Source of the DNA: Roseburia sp.
GTDB lineage: Bacteria > Bacillota_A > Clostridia > Lachnospirales > Lachnospiraceae
NCBI GenBank assembly: GCA_019411365.1
Contig: DXQT01000014.1
Location: 1-59,695 of the forward strand
Reading direction: 5' to 3'
Length of the DNA stretch: 59,695 bases
The stretch's first letter is position 1; the number at the start of each line of letters is the position of its first letter. The notes under the pieces were generated by a model, which ran no database searches, was not told the DNA's origin, and saw nothing but the letters and a program-made list of their open reading frames with translations. Positions 7,452 through 17,046 of the stretch are shown here, piece after piece. Made by a program: the position numbers and the translations under genes.

Positions 7452-10127
7452 TTACTGCAGCATATAAATAAGTCCAAAACAGCCGGCTCCACAGTTACTT
7501 GTAATCGCTGCTGATGCCTCCTGCATGTAGATCTGATCAAATTTTTTATACTTTTGCACTTCCTCTAAAATCATATCTTTCGTCTCTTTCGAACAACCCG
7601 CAGATGTTATAAATAAGACTTTCTGATCAATCGGCGACCATCGCGCCATCTGCGCGTGTATATATTTTTTATAAACATCCTGTGTATTTCCAAAAAAGAT
7701 CGCTGCCGGTACAATTTTCTTTTTGTGCAATGCCAGAACCGGATGACACTGCAGCATCTCTGTCATTTTCCATACCTGCTTATTTAAAAGTCCACTGCGG
7801 TAGAGCTGTTTTGAACTGTCTAAAATAAAGCTTGTCTGTATTTTAGGCTGTATTGCTTCCAGACTCTGTAATATTTCATCCAGATCCTTATTTTTCAGCA
7901 CCATATTGGCTGCATGCATAACCATCAGGCCTGTACCGCTCGACAAATGACCGGAATCAAACACCTGCACATGGGAAAATCCGGCTGCCGCCTGGCTTGC
8001 ATTCTCGAATCCCTTTCCGGATTCTGAAGCAATACTGATATGCAGTACCTGTTCCGCCTCCTCAAGCAGATTTCCAAAAAATGTCTCATATTCCCCGACT
8101 GTCGGTGCTTCCGACTTGGCATACTGATCTTTTTCAATATAAGAAAGCAGACTGTCTGAATGGATTTCCACCATATCCTCGTAATGCCCGTATTCCGTAT
8201 TTACAAAATAATGCATAACCGGTATTCCAAGCTGCCGGATCACATCATTCGGCAGATCCACAACGTTGTCCGTGCTGACGATCAGCCTTTGCTTTTTCTT
8301 CTGCCCTAAGATACGGAATCCGTCCATCTCACTGACTTCATCCGGATCGATCATATATTCAATGCGCTCTTTCGGCAGATAACGGAGCAGCATTGCCTCA
8401 AAAAGGATTCCGTTGATCGGTTTTGCAAGATAGTCGGAAAATCCCATTTTACGATACTTTTCTTCCGCACCTGACATTGCATTTGCCGTCAATGCAATAA
8501 TCGGCGTTTTGCGGCAGAATCCACCCTGCTGGTTGCGCACCAGATCCATGGTTTTTTCACCATCCATCTCCGGCATCATGTGATCCATAAAAATCACATC
8601 GTAATTATTTTTTGCCGTCAGCTTCAGACATTCCATTCCACTATGCGCCAATGCAAGCTGGACTTTGGTTTCCCGAAGCAGTTTTTTAGCGACAAGCAGA
8701 TTCATATCATTGTCATCCACAACAAGAACTTTTGCTTCCGGTGCTTCGAAACTCTTTTTATAGGAGGATCTCTGATGTCTTGATGAACTATTATAATTGA
8801 GATTTCCAAGCGGCGTGGCATTTACAATTTTCTGTGGAATCGTAATCGTAAATGTAGAACCTTTCTGATAAATACTGTCAACCGTGATCTGACCACCCAT
8901 CAGATTTACAAGCTGGCTGCAGATAGAAAGTCCAAGGCCTGTTCCCTCGATTCCTTTTGTGCTGCCTTCATTGACCCGTTTAAAACTGTCAAACAGGTAT
9001 TTCATATCATCCTGACGGATTCCCATACCGGTATCGATCACAGCCATTTTTAAAAGGATTTCGTCCGCTCCCGTCTGCTCACTCTCCACAAACAGCGTGA
9101 CGGATCCCTTTTGCGTATACTTGATCGCATTACTTAAAATATTAGTTAAAACCTGTTTGATCCTCATCTCGTCGCCATAAAGCATGGATGGCAGTTTTTC
9201 AGATACATTGACACAAAATTCCAGATTTTTCTCATGTGCACGGATCCAGGTCGTGTTTACAATTTCACTGAATAATTCTCCTGTCTCATAACGCGCCGGA
9301 ACAACTTCCATTTTTCCCGCCTCAATTTTGGACAGGTCTAAAATATCATTGATCAGGGACAAAAGCATCTTACTTGCACTCTGGATATTATTGGCATTCT
9401 CAATAATATCGTCTGACAGATTCTCCTCCCGAAGTGTCATTTCATTTAATCCTATGATCGTATTGATCGGCGTACGGATTTCATGGCTCATATTGGCAAG
9501 GAAACGGCTCTGTGTATTCATTGCGGCAACTAACTCCGCCTGCTGCTTTTCATTTTCTTTTCTCTGATATTCAGAGAGTGTGATCTGGATAAACATAAAC
9601 GCACAGGTCAGAAAGATGGTTATGACCGCACTCACGATAATATCCCCATAAACTACAGATTCCGATTCCATATAAGTGATCCGTTCCGGATGAACATATG
9701 CAGTGTAAAAACAATACGCATCCGCAATGATCGTTATAACAGTTCCCGCGGCAAGACTTTTCCCCCGCAGCAGGAAAAAAAGCGAGATGAAACCAAGAAC
9801 AAACCAAAGCGGCATACCGCTTTTTAAGCCTCCGGAGCGCAGAAACGTAACTGGAAGAAAAATTCCATTCAGCCCTGACATCAGAATGAAAGAACAGAGA
9901 TCATATTGCTGGAATTTATTTCCTGCCCAGAAAAGCATGCCCATAAAAAGCGCCCCGGCAAATAATGCTGCGACATTTTTTATCTCCATTCCCTCGGCAA
10001 GCGTATAAACTCCCCCCACTGCCATCGCGATCGTTCCAAGCAGCGACATAAAGCGGAATAACTGTGCATGAATTGAAACATCTTTCCGGATCAGTACCTG
10101 GATAATTCTGTCACTCAGCTTACTCAT
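7452..10127 (-). CDS. Hybrid histidine kinase-receiver fused to a C-terminal DegV domain
   Basis: About 891 residues. Residues 1-185 form six membrane helices with no obvious extracellular sensor. A HisKA domain follows with the phospho-acceptor in SHEIRTPINTIIGL (near 215), then an HATPase domain with NILSNAIKYT and GTGLGLSIC (about 320-430), and a receiver domain with the aspartate in FMDHMMPEMDG (about 465-590). The last ~280 residues (about 610-890) match the DegV/FakB fatty-acid-binding fold: STDNVVDLPNDV, SEAPTVGEYETFF, VFDSGHLSSGTGLMV. The conserved TDS is TDN here, so ligand binding is not certain. The ATG at 10127 follows GGAGG and overlaps the upstream kinase by 8 nt, implying coupling. 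Confidence 0.88.
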   Translation of the reverse strand: MSKLSDRIIQVLIRKDVSIHAQLFRFMSLLGTIAMAVGGVYTLAEGMEIKNVAALFAGALFMGMLFWAGNKFQQYDLCSFILMSGLNGIFLPVTFLRSGGLKSGMPLWFVLGFISLFFLLRGKSLAAGTVITIIADAYCFYTAYVHPERITYMESESVVYGDIIVSAVITIFLTCAFMFIQITLSEYQRKENEKQQAELVAAMNTQSRFLANMSHEIRTPINTIIGLNEMTLREENLSDDIIENANNIQSASKMLLSLINDILDLSKIEAGKMEVVPARYETGELFSEIVNTTWIRAHEKNLEFCVNVSEKLPSMLYGDEMRIKQVLTNILSNAIKYTQKGSVTLFVESEQTGADEILLKMAVIDTGMGIRQDDMKYLFDSFKRVNEGSTKGIEGTGLGLSICSQLVNLMGGQITVDSIYQKGSTFTITIPQKIVNATPLGNLNYNSSSRHQRSSYKKSFEAPEAKVLVVDDNDMNLLVAKKLLRETKVQLALAHSGMECLKLTAKNNYDVIFMDHMMPEMDGEKTMDLVRNQQGGFCRKTPIIALTANAMSGAEEKYRKMGFSDYLAKPINGILFEAMLLRYLPKERIEYMIDPDEVSEMDGFRILGQKKKQRLIVSTDNVVDLPNDVIRQLGIPVMHYFVNTEYGHYEDMVEIHSDSLLSYIEKDQYAKSEAPTVGEYETFFGNLLEEAEQVLHISIASESGKGFENASQAAAGFSHVQVFDSGHLSSGTGLMVMHAANMVLKNKDLDEILQSLEAIQPKIQTSFILDSSKQLYRSGLLNKQVWKMTEMLQCHPVLALHKKKIVPAAIFFGNTQDVYKKYIHAQMARWSPIDQKVLFITSAGCSKETKDMILEEVQKYKKFDQIYMQEASAAITSNCGAGCFGLIYMLQ

Positions 10128-12816
10128 TGTCCGCACCTCCCCATTTTTTTAATGTTTCCGCAGCACTGATAAAATCAAACAGTTCAATCTGGGCTTCCAT
10201 ATCAGCGATCAACTGTGTATCCGAATCCGCCATCGAACTGCCCATCTCATTTTTTATCATCTCTAACAGCTTCATTGCCTCTGCCTGGTCAAAATTGTCG
10301 ATTGCTGCCGATAGTTTCTGCACTGGATTTTTTTCTTCCCCCACCGTCACATACTTAGACAGCCCATCAAGGATCGAACAATAGTCTGCGATCAGCTCCG
10401 TATGGTTTTGTATGATATAATTTTCATCCCCATGCTCACATGCCTCCTGCATCCTCTTTGCCCTTTTTGAAAGCTCTTTTGCACCGATCGTAAGACTTTG
10501 TCCTTTCAGGGAATGTACATTGATCTTATAATTTTCCCAGTCTTTTTTATCATACAGCTCTTGTAATGTCTGGATCTGACTTCTTCCCTGTTCATAAAAA
10601 CACTGCACGATCTCCATATAATCCGCTTCATTATTGTCAAAGTAGGAAAGCCCAAGCCGGCGGTCAATTCCTGCAGCCTCAAATTCTTTCCTTCCTTCTT
10701 TGAATTGTCCGGATAATCCACTGTTTTCTTCTGTCTTGCAGGTAACCTGTTCCTCTCCCGTATCTTTTTCAATAAACATGCTTAAATATTTGCGAAGGAC
10801 ACGTTCCATCGCAGATTTTTCAATCGGTTTCGCAACAAAATCATCGAATCCTTCCCTGATCAGCATCTCTCTGGCTCCGCCTATGGCGTTGGCTGTCAGT
10901 GCAATGATCGGTATTTTCCGTTCACGGAACCGCGGTAATTCATGAATCCTGTGCATACATTCCACGCCATCCATTTCCGGCATCATATGATCCATAAACA
11001 CGAGATCATAGCTTCTGTCACTGATTTTATCAATTGCCTCACTACCGCTCAATGCCGTATCGATCGTGATGCCATAATGGCTTAACAGACTTGAAACAAC
11101 TTTTAAATTCATGGCACTGTCATCCACTGCAAGAATTTTGGCTCCTTTTACACGGAATCTGTCATGATGCCACCGTTCGTCGTATGCGTCCTGCTGAAGT
11201 TTTTCTCCATTCAAAATGGTTGCAACCGAGAATACATGCATCGGGCGATAGATAAGCAGAACTTCCGGTCCGATTTTTTGCAGATCACAATCCCGGTTTG
11301 CCATGACAACAACTTTCATTTTTGCAGTCAGGCTGTCAAAATAACTTTGATCTATAAAATATTCGACATCCGCAACAAACAAAAACTGATAATTTTCATG
11401 ATCGATGCGGTTTTTTAGTTCATGCATGGTCGAACAGCGCACGGCATCTACATGAAGCTGATCGACCATCCTCTGTATACATTCAAGATATCCGTCACGA
11501 AGCTGTCCGAAACGGTATCTTTCGAGATCCATATAAAAAATGATCTTTTTATCTCCGGCATCACGCACGGATACAAGCGGCATATCCGTCAGTACTCTCT
11601 GTGGAATGATAATAGAAACCGTCGTCCCTGCATCAGGAACACTCTCAATATGCATATGTCCATTCATTTTTGCAATCATTTTACGTGAGATTGCAAGACC
11701 TAAGCCAATGCCCCCCGCACGCCGGTCACGGGTCGTATCTACCTGATTGTATGTGTTTTCCAGTGCATCTATATTTTTTTCGCTCATCCCGATTCCGGTA
11801 TCTTTCACCTTTACCATAAGATTGATGCCGTATGATTCCTTGCGGGCGCCGACAAACAAAATGACACCACCGGCATCTGTAAATTTGATCGCATTGTTGA
11901 TGAGATTTAAGATAATGCGATATATTTTCTGACTGTCTCCAAGCAGGTTATTCGGAATATCCGCCTCACAATCCACAATGATCTCAAGATTCTTTTCTTT
12001 ATTCCACACATGTGCCATGTTAACCACATCATTGATCACAGACGTAATGTTATATGGTTCTTCCACCAGCTCCATCGTGTCATTTTCAAGTTCTGAAAAA
12101 TCCAGGATATCTGATACCAAAGACATCAGATTCCTGCCCGCAACTGTAATATCATACAGCTGTTCCTTTGTCGTATCATCCACTTTCGCATCCAGTAATT
12201 CTGATCCGATTCCGATGATAGAATTTAACGGTGTACGGATCTCATGCGAAATATTTGCCATAAAATCATCTTTTGCCTGTTTGGCATCCTCGAGTTCACG
12301 CATTGTCTCATTGAATTCCATATCATGCTGTATACGGTTTTTTAACTGTTTATTTTCCATGATCTCGAGAATAATGATCGCAAAAAACTGCATAAAAAAT
12401 TCCATTTCCCGTATCGGATTATCATAATTTACTTTATCTAACAGGAATGTATCAAGACAAAACAAAAGAATCGTTGCCGCCAGCGAAACGTAATTGATCT
12501 CAATCAGATCAAAAAGAGACAACATCACAACACTTGCTGCTACTGTTGCCATGGTAAGAGACGAACCGTCCGTGAATACTGTATATAAAATAATATTCAT
12601 CCATATCATAACAGAACAAAATAACTTCGCCAGTCTGCTGTACCGTCCTGTCAGCATCCGAAGTCCGATACTCGCCAAAAGCCCACAAATTATCACCGCA
12701 GCTACCCAGCTTGGCCATTTTAAATAAACTGCTGCCACTACCATATAAACAGTATATATGAAATAAAGTACATACGGGATCACTCCCGCCCTGTCCTTTT
12801 TGATTTCTCTTATCAT
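10120..12816 (-). CDS. Hybrid sensor histidine kinase with receiver and Hpt domains
   Basis: About 898 residues. Residues 1-160 are membrane helices; a HisKA domain with NISHEIRTPLNSIIGIG follows, then HATPase motifs NLINNAIKFTD and GIGLGLAISRK. Residues around 425-535 look like a degenerate receiver without a clear phosphoryl aspartate. A full receiver follows with FMDHMMPEMDG, and an Hpt domain ends the protein with histidine in NVHSLKGQSLTIGA. This is a four-step phosphorelay in one chain. The ATG at 12816 follows GAGGGG; an alternative ATG at 12831 overlaps the stop of the upstream regulator as ATGA. The next gene starts inside its last codons. Confidence 0.9.
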   Translation of the reverse strand: MIREIKKDRAGVIPYVLYFIYTVYMVVAAVYLKWPSWVAAVIICGLLASIGLRMLTGRYSRLAKLFCSVMIWMNIILYTVFTDGSSLTMATVAASVVMLSLFDLIEINYVSLAATILLFCLDTFLLDKVNYDNPIREMEFFMQFFAIIILEIMENKQLKNRIQHDMEFNETMRELEDAKQAKDDFMANISHEIRTPLNSIIGIGSELLDAKVDDTTKEQLYDITVAGRNLMSLVSDILDFSELENDTMELVEEPYNITSVINDVVNMAHVWNKEKNLEIIVDCEADIPNNLLGDSQKIYRIILNLINNAIKFTDAGGVILFVGARKESYGINLMVKVKDTGIGMSEKNIDALENTYNQVDTTRDRRAGGIGLGLAISRKMIAKMNGHMHIESVPDAGTTVSIIIPQRVLTDMPLVSVRDAGDKKIIFYMDLERYRFGQLRDGYLECIQRMVDQLHVDAVRCSTMHELKNRIDHENYQFLFVADVEYFIDQSYFDSLTAKMKVVVMANRDCDLQKIGPEVLLIYRPMHVFSVATILNGEKLQQDAYDERWHHDRFRVKGAKILAVDDSAMNLKVVSSLLSHYGITIDTALSGSEAIDKISDRSYDLVFMDHMMPEMDGVECMHRIHELPRFRERKIPIIALTANAIGGAREMLIREGFDDFVAKPIEKSAMERVLRKYLSMFIEKDTGEEQVTCKTEENSGLSGQFKEGRKEFEAAGIDRRLGLSYFDNNEADYMEIVQCFYEQGRSQIQTLQELYDKKDWENYKINVHSLKGQSLTIGAKELSKRAKRMQEACEHGDENYIIQNHTELIADYCSILDGLSKYVTVGEEKNPVQKLSAAIDNFDQAEAMKLLEMIKNEMGSSMADSDTQLIADMEAQIELFDFISAAETLKKWGGADNE

Positions 12817-12827
12817 AACGTCCCCTC

Positions 12828-13880
12828 TCATTCACTTATGTCTGTAATTTCCCGCTGCAATTCCAGAAATATCTCTGTAAGGTTCGGATCAAACTGAGAG
12901 CCGCTATTTTCCTTTATAATTTCAAACACCTTAGATGCGGGACGGATTGCTTTCTTATAACACCGGTCCTGATATAATGCATCAAAAACATCAGCAAGTG
13001 CCATGATCCTTGCACATAACGGAATCTCCTCCCCGGATAATCCATCCGGATAGCCCGTACCGTCCCATCTTTCATGATGATATCGTGCTATTTTTCTGGC
13101 AATATCCACATATTCCTCATGTTCCACATTTCCGATGATCCGGTCAATGATCTCACACCCGGCTACCGTATGCTGTTTCATGACTTCAAACTCTTCGTCC
13201 GTCAGCCGTCCCGGTTTTAAAAGAATCGCATCTGGTGTTTTTATTTTTCCAATATCGTGAAGTACCGATGCCTTTACTGTATTGAGCTCATAATTATGAT
13301 CAAGGATATCCGGATACATCCCCTTTTCCCTCAACGCTTTTGTCAGTATCTGTACATAATTCTGGGTATTTTTTACATGAAGTCCCGTACTGCCATCACG
13401 GCTCTCGATCAGGTTGGCGATACCGGTAATCACTTCATCCTGCATACGCGTCATTTCCGCAACCTGCGAGGCGACCATCTCTTCTAAATGATTCTGGTAC
13501 TGTCTGTTCTCTAAAATTCGTTTCACACGGCTGACTAATACCTGGGAAACAAACGGCTTCCCGACAAAATCCATAGCCCCTGCCTCAAAACATTTTGTTT
13601 CTGTTTCAGCATCATTATCACCGGTCAGAAACACAACCGGTATCATAGATCCATTTTCAAGTTCCCGAATCTTTTTCAGTGTTTCAAATCCGTTCATTTC
13701 CGGCATATTTACATCCAAAAGGATCAGATCCGGTGTCACTTTTGAAAGAAGTGACAATGCCATTTTCCCAGATGTAGTCGCAGAAATACGAAATTCTTCC
13801 CCCAGAATCGTCTGTGCTCTTTTGAGATTGCCCGGATCATCATCTACCAGCAGGATCAGTTCTTTGTTACTTGTCTGCAT
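12828..13880 (-). CDS. Response regulator with HD-GYP domain
   Basis: A 350-residue protein with an N-terminal receiver domain (VDDDPGNL, phosphoryl aspartate in LLDVNMPEMNG, lysine in VGKPF) and a C-terminal HD-GYP domain (LHDIGKIKTPDAIL, HHERWDGTGYPDGLSG). HD-GYP proteins hydrolyse cyclic di-GMP, and the metal-binding and GYP residues are present, so an active phosphodiesterase is likely. It is followed, with stop and start nearly overlapping, by two hybrid kinases, which suggests they control this output. The start follows AAAGGAG-like bases. Confidence 0.93.
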   Translation of the reverse strand: MQTSNKELILLVDDDPGNLKRAQTILGEEFRISATTSGKMALSLLSKVTPDLILLDVNMPEMNGFETLKKIRELENGSMIPVVFLTGDNDAETETKCFEAGAMDFVGKPFVSQVLVSRVKRILENRQYQNHLEEMVASQVAEMTRMQDEVITGIANLIESRDGSTGLHVKNTQNYVQILTKALREKGMYPDILDHNYELNTVKASVLHDIGKIKTPDAILLKPGRLTDEEFEVMKQHTVAGCEIIDRIIGNVEHEEYVDIARKIARYHHERWDGTGYPDGLSGEEIPLCARIMALADVFDALYQDRCYKKAIRPASKVFEIIKENSGSQFDPNLTEIFLELQREITDISE

Positions 13881-13919
13881 ACGTTTCTCCTTTGTAAAAA
13901 TCTGAATTGCCCGACTCCT

Positions 13920-15083
13920 TTACACGTAGGAATGATCTACTTTGATAACCACGTAATAATTATTTCCAAGACGTTCCCTTACCTGTGATGTAATACGTGC
14001 TGCCAGCTCATCATCCTGTATCTGAAACTTATACGGTATCAGGACATCAAATATAATATTCGTATGTGTCGGTCCCGTTACAACGCGGAAATCATGCATA
14101 TTGATCCGCTCATCAATTCCCTTGATAATAGATATTACCGCCGCTTTCATCTCGCTGACATGTTCATCCGATGTCACGATCGGATCCATATGTATCGTCG
14201 CATCACAGCCTAACTTTTCTTTTAATTCATTTTCAACATTATCAATAATATCATGGATCTCTAAGATATTGCCCTCCGCAGGTACTTCCGCATGCAGTGA
14301 TACCATCTGTCTTCCCGGGCCATAATCGTGTACGATCAGGTCATGGATTCCACAGATCTCCTCATGTGCCATTACGATCTGATCGATCTTCTGCACAAAT
14401 TCCTCCTCCGGCGGCTGCCCTAAAAGCGGATTTAAGGTATCTTTCGCAGCTCCGATGCCCGCAAACATGATAAATATTCCGACTAATGCTCCACAATAGC
14501 CATCCACATAGATTCCGGTAAAATGTCCGATCAAAGCTGCCATAAGTACCACTGCTGTTGCGCAGGTATCGCTCAGACTGTCGGTTGCCGTTGCCTTCAT
14601 GGCAGCAGAATCAATTTTTTTTGCAACCCCACTGTTATAAAGATACATATACAGTTTTACAAGAATCGAAATAATGAGGATCACAACCACCATTACGGAA
14701 AACTCTGTTTCTTCCGGATGAATGATCTTTATAATAGAATCCCTGATCAGTTCATACGCCATCAGAAGGATTGCTGCCGCAACGATCAGTCCCGATACAT
14801 ATTCGATCCGTCCGTGGCCAAACGGATGCTCCGAGTCCGGTTTTGCTCCTGCCAGCTTAAATCCGATCAGCGTAACAGCGGAAGATCCTGCATCTGACAG
14901 GTTGTTGAATGCATCCGCAGTCACAGCGATCGAATGGCTGATCGTTCCTGCAAAAAATTTGCCACAGAAAAGCAGAATATTTAAAAAGATTCCGACCATA
15001 CCGCAGAGAATACCATACTCCTGTCTGATCTTTCCTTTATCCTCTTTTTCTTTAATAAAAAACTTTGAAAGAAATGTTATCAT
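13920..15083 (-). CDS. Cation diffusion facilitator (CDF) family transporter
   Basis: A 387-residue protein that exports divalent metal ions such as Zn2+, Mn2+ or Fe2+ by proton exchange. Six membrane helices span about 20-215; metal-site residues lie in TADAFNNLSDAG and KATATDSLSDTCAT, with HPFGHGRIEY between. The C-terminal cytoplasmic domain (about 215-387) is longer than usual and has two CDF-dimer-like halves. The ATG at 15083 follows AGGGGGATC; a longer frame to 15137 lacks a ribosome site. It is 39 nt upstream of the response regulator and could share its transcript. The metal cannot be read from sequence. Confidence 0.92.
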   Translation of the reverse strand: MITFLSKFFIKEKEDKGKIRQEYGILCGMVGIFLNILLFCGKFFAGTISHSIAVTADAFNNLSDAGSSAVTLIGFKLAGAKPDSEHPFGHGRIEYVSGLIVAAAILLMAYELIRDSIIKIIHPEETEFSVMVVVILIISILVKLYMYLYNSGVAKKIDSAAMKATATDSLSDTCATAVVLMAALIGHFTGIYVDGYCGALVGIFIMFAGIGAAKDTLNPLLGQPPEEEFVQKIDQIVMAHEEICGIHDLIVHDYGPGRQMVSLHAEVPAEGNILEIHDIIDNVENELKEKLGCDATIHMDPIVTSDEHVSEMKAAVISIIKGIDERINMHDFRVVTGPTHTNIIFDVLIPYKFQIQDDELAARITSQVRERLGNNYYVVIKVDHSYV

Positions 15084-15161
15084 GTCTGATCCCCCTGTGT
15101 CCGATCTCATACAATGCCTGTTTCCAAACACTTCCATTTAAAATCTATGCATTTTTGATTG

Positions 15162-15839
15162 CTATCTGATTTTTCCGATGTCCTGCAGCGGCCAGTAAAT
15201 GACCTCTCCTTTACCGAGGATTTTATCGATACTTACATATTTGTTATCCCAGTAACGCGCGTCCCAGGAGTCATTCCGGTTATCCCCTAATACCAGATAA
15301 CAGTCATCCGGTACTTCAAATAAATATGGTCCTGTTGCCACCGTCCATTCTTCCTTCAAATAATCTTCCTCCAGCGGCGTTTCACTTCCATCAATATAAA
15401 TCTTTCCATCGTCAATGCGGACTTCCTCCCCCGGCAGTCCGATCACTCTTTTTACATAAAGTTCTTCCTCGTCATCCGGATAATGGAAAATCACAACATC
15501 CCCGCGCTCCGGTGTATCCTTTAAAAATGCGAGACGATTTCCGATCAGGCGGTCCCCCGGCATGATCGTATTTTCCATGGAGCCTGTCGGCACATCTGCG
15601 TTGATGATCAGATAATTCTTGATCAGAAATGCTGCCCCGATCGCCAGGGCAAATGTAAGTACCCAGCTTAAAATCTCGCGCGATGCCGACGTACTTTTCT
15701 GTGCTTCCTCTTTTTCTGATCCATCCGGCTTATCTTTTTTATTTGATGTATCGGCCTTATCCCGTGTATTGGTTTTATTTTGTGTATCTTTTTTATTTTC
15801 ATCTATATCCATCCCGATATCCTGTCTTTTCGCTTCCAT
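15162..15839 (-). CDS. lepB: Signal peptidase I
   Basis: This 225-residue enzyme cleaves signal peptides from secreted proteins at the outer face of the membrane. A charged, lysine/aspartate-rich cytoplasmic leader of about 55 residues precedes one membrane helix. The catalytic serine is in PTGSMENT and the lysine in YVKRVIGLPGE; GDNRNDSWDAR is the conserved box E. The ATG at 15839 is chosen over GTG at 15851. The hydrophilic leader is unusually long for the family. The gene is followed 24 nt before its stop-side neighbour, the CDF gene region, by no visible terminator. Confidence 0.95.
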   Translation of the reverse strand: MEAKRQDIGMDIDENKKDTQNKTNTRDKADTSNKKDKPDGSEKEEAQKSTSASREILSWVLTFALAIGAAFLIKNYLIINADVPTGSMENTIMPGDRLIGNRLAFLKDTPERGDVVIFHYPDDEEELYVKRVIGLPGEEVRIDDGKIYIDGSETPLEEDYLKEEWTVATGPYLFEVPDDCYLVLGDNRNDSWDARYWDNKYVSIDKILGKGEVIYWPLQDIGKIR

Positions 15840-15927
15840 CTGTGTCCTCACTTTATGCCATAATGATTTCTTTTATGTTAAAAGATTATAATGCATTAAA
15901 TGTAATTTTAGCACACTTGCCACAAAA

Positions 15928-15963
15928 TAAAAAGTGCCACACCATACGATGTGACACTTTTTT
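15928..15963. terminator. Bidirectional intrinsic terminator after cysK
   Basis: AAAGTGCCACA (15931-15941) and TGTGACACTTT (15950-15960) form a stem with one mismatch; T-runs follow on both strands. On the minus strand it ends the nifS-nifU-metY-cysK transcript before lepB. Confidence 0.8.
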
Positions 15964-16026
15964 GCCTGTTTTTGTCTATGATTTATTTTTAAGGCTATTA
16001 CCTGTTTTTCAGGCGATACGCTTTCT

Positions 16027-16959
16027 TTAGTCTGCGAATAATGCTGTGGAGTAATAACGGTCACCACTGTCCGGAAGAAGGGCAACGATTGTTTTTCCTT
16101 TGTTTTCCGGGCGTTTTGCAAGCTCGATTGCAGCATATAAAGCTGCACCGGAGGAAATTCCGACTAATACACCCTCTGCTTTTGCAAGCTCTTTTCCGGT
16201 TGTAAATGCATCCTCGTTTGCTACCGGAAATACCTCATCATAAATCCTGGTATCTAATACCTCCGGAACAAATCCTGCACCGATTCCCTGGATCTTGTGA
16301 GGACCTGCTGTTCCTTTGGAAAGAACAGGAGAAGTCTCCGGCTCAACTGCAACAACTTTTACATCTTTGTTCTGTGATTTTAAGTACTGTCCGACACCTG
16401 TAACTGTTCCGCCGGTACCAACACCTGCAACAAAGATATCTACCTTACCGTCTGTATCTGCCCAGATCTCCGGTCCTGTTGTCTCGAAATGGGCCTGTAC
16501 GTTTGCCGGGTTGGTAAACTGGGATGGGATAAAGCTTCCCGGGATTTCTTTTGCAAGCTCTTCTGCTTTTGCGATCGCACCTTTCATTCCCTTTGCACCC
16601 TCTGTTAAAACGATCTCTGCACCGTATGCTTTTAAGATGTTACGACGCTCAACACTCATGGTCTCCGGCATTGTTAAGATGATACGGTATCCTTTTGCTG
16701 CTGCGATAGAAGCAAGACCGATACCTGTGTTTCCGGAAGTCGGCTCAATGATCACGGAACCTTCCTTTAAAAGGCCTTTCTCCTCTGCATCTTTTACCAT
16801 GTAATATGCAGCACGGTCTTTTACACTTCCTGATGTGTTAAAATACTCAAGTTTTATAAGAACTTTTGCCTCAAGTCCTTTGCTTTTCTCTAATTTTGTT
16901 ACCTCTAATAAAGGTGTGTTTCCAATCAAATCTGTTGCACTCTGATAAACTTTTGCCAT
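16027..16959 (-). CDS. cysK: Cysteine synthase (O-acetylserine sulfhydrylase)
   Basis: This PLP enzyme makes cysteine from O-acetylserine and sulfide in the cytoplasm. The 310-residue protein has LIGNTPLLEV at the N-terminus, the PLP lysine in NTSGSVKDRAA, the substrate loop EPTSGNTGIGLA, and the PLP phosphate loop GTGGTVTGVG. Length is normal. It is the last gene of a sulfur gene group with nifS, nifU and metY, 87 nt after metY, so regulation with them is likely. An imperfect hairpin at 16995-17024 between metY and cysK may tune its level. Confidence 0.96.
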   Translation of the reverse strand: MAKVYQSATDLIGNTPLLEVTKLEKSKGLEAKVLIKLEYFNTSGSVKDRAAYYMVKDAEEKGLLKEGSVIIEPTSGNTGIGLASIAAAKGYRIILTMPETMSVERRNILKAYGAEIVLTEGAKGMKGAIAKAEELAKEIPGSFIPSQFTNPANVQAHFETTGPEIWADTDGKVDIFVAGVGTGGTVTGVGQYLKSQNKDVKVVAVEPETSPVLSKGTAGPHKIQGIGAGFVPEVLDTRIYDEVFPVANEDAFTTGKELAKAEGVLVGISSGAALYAAIELAKRPENKGKTIVALLPDSGDRYYSTALFAD

Positions 16960-17046
16960 GATATTCCTCTCCTATTCTGAAATTTTTCATTTCTGAAGTC
17001 TGCAATGCTTTTTGCAGACTTCAAAGTAAAAATAAGGAACTTATTT

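Noticed and set aside
16995..17024. Terminator between metY and cysK
   Set aside because: GAAGTCTGCAA/TTGCAGACTTC pair well but no T-run follows on the minus strand, so it is more likely a processing or attenuation hairpin than a terminator.
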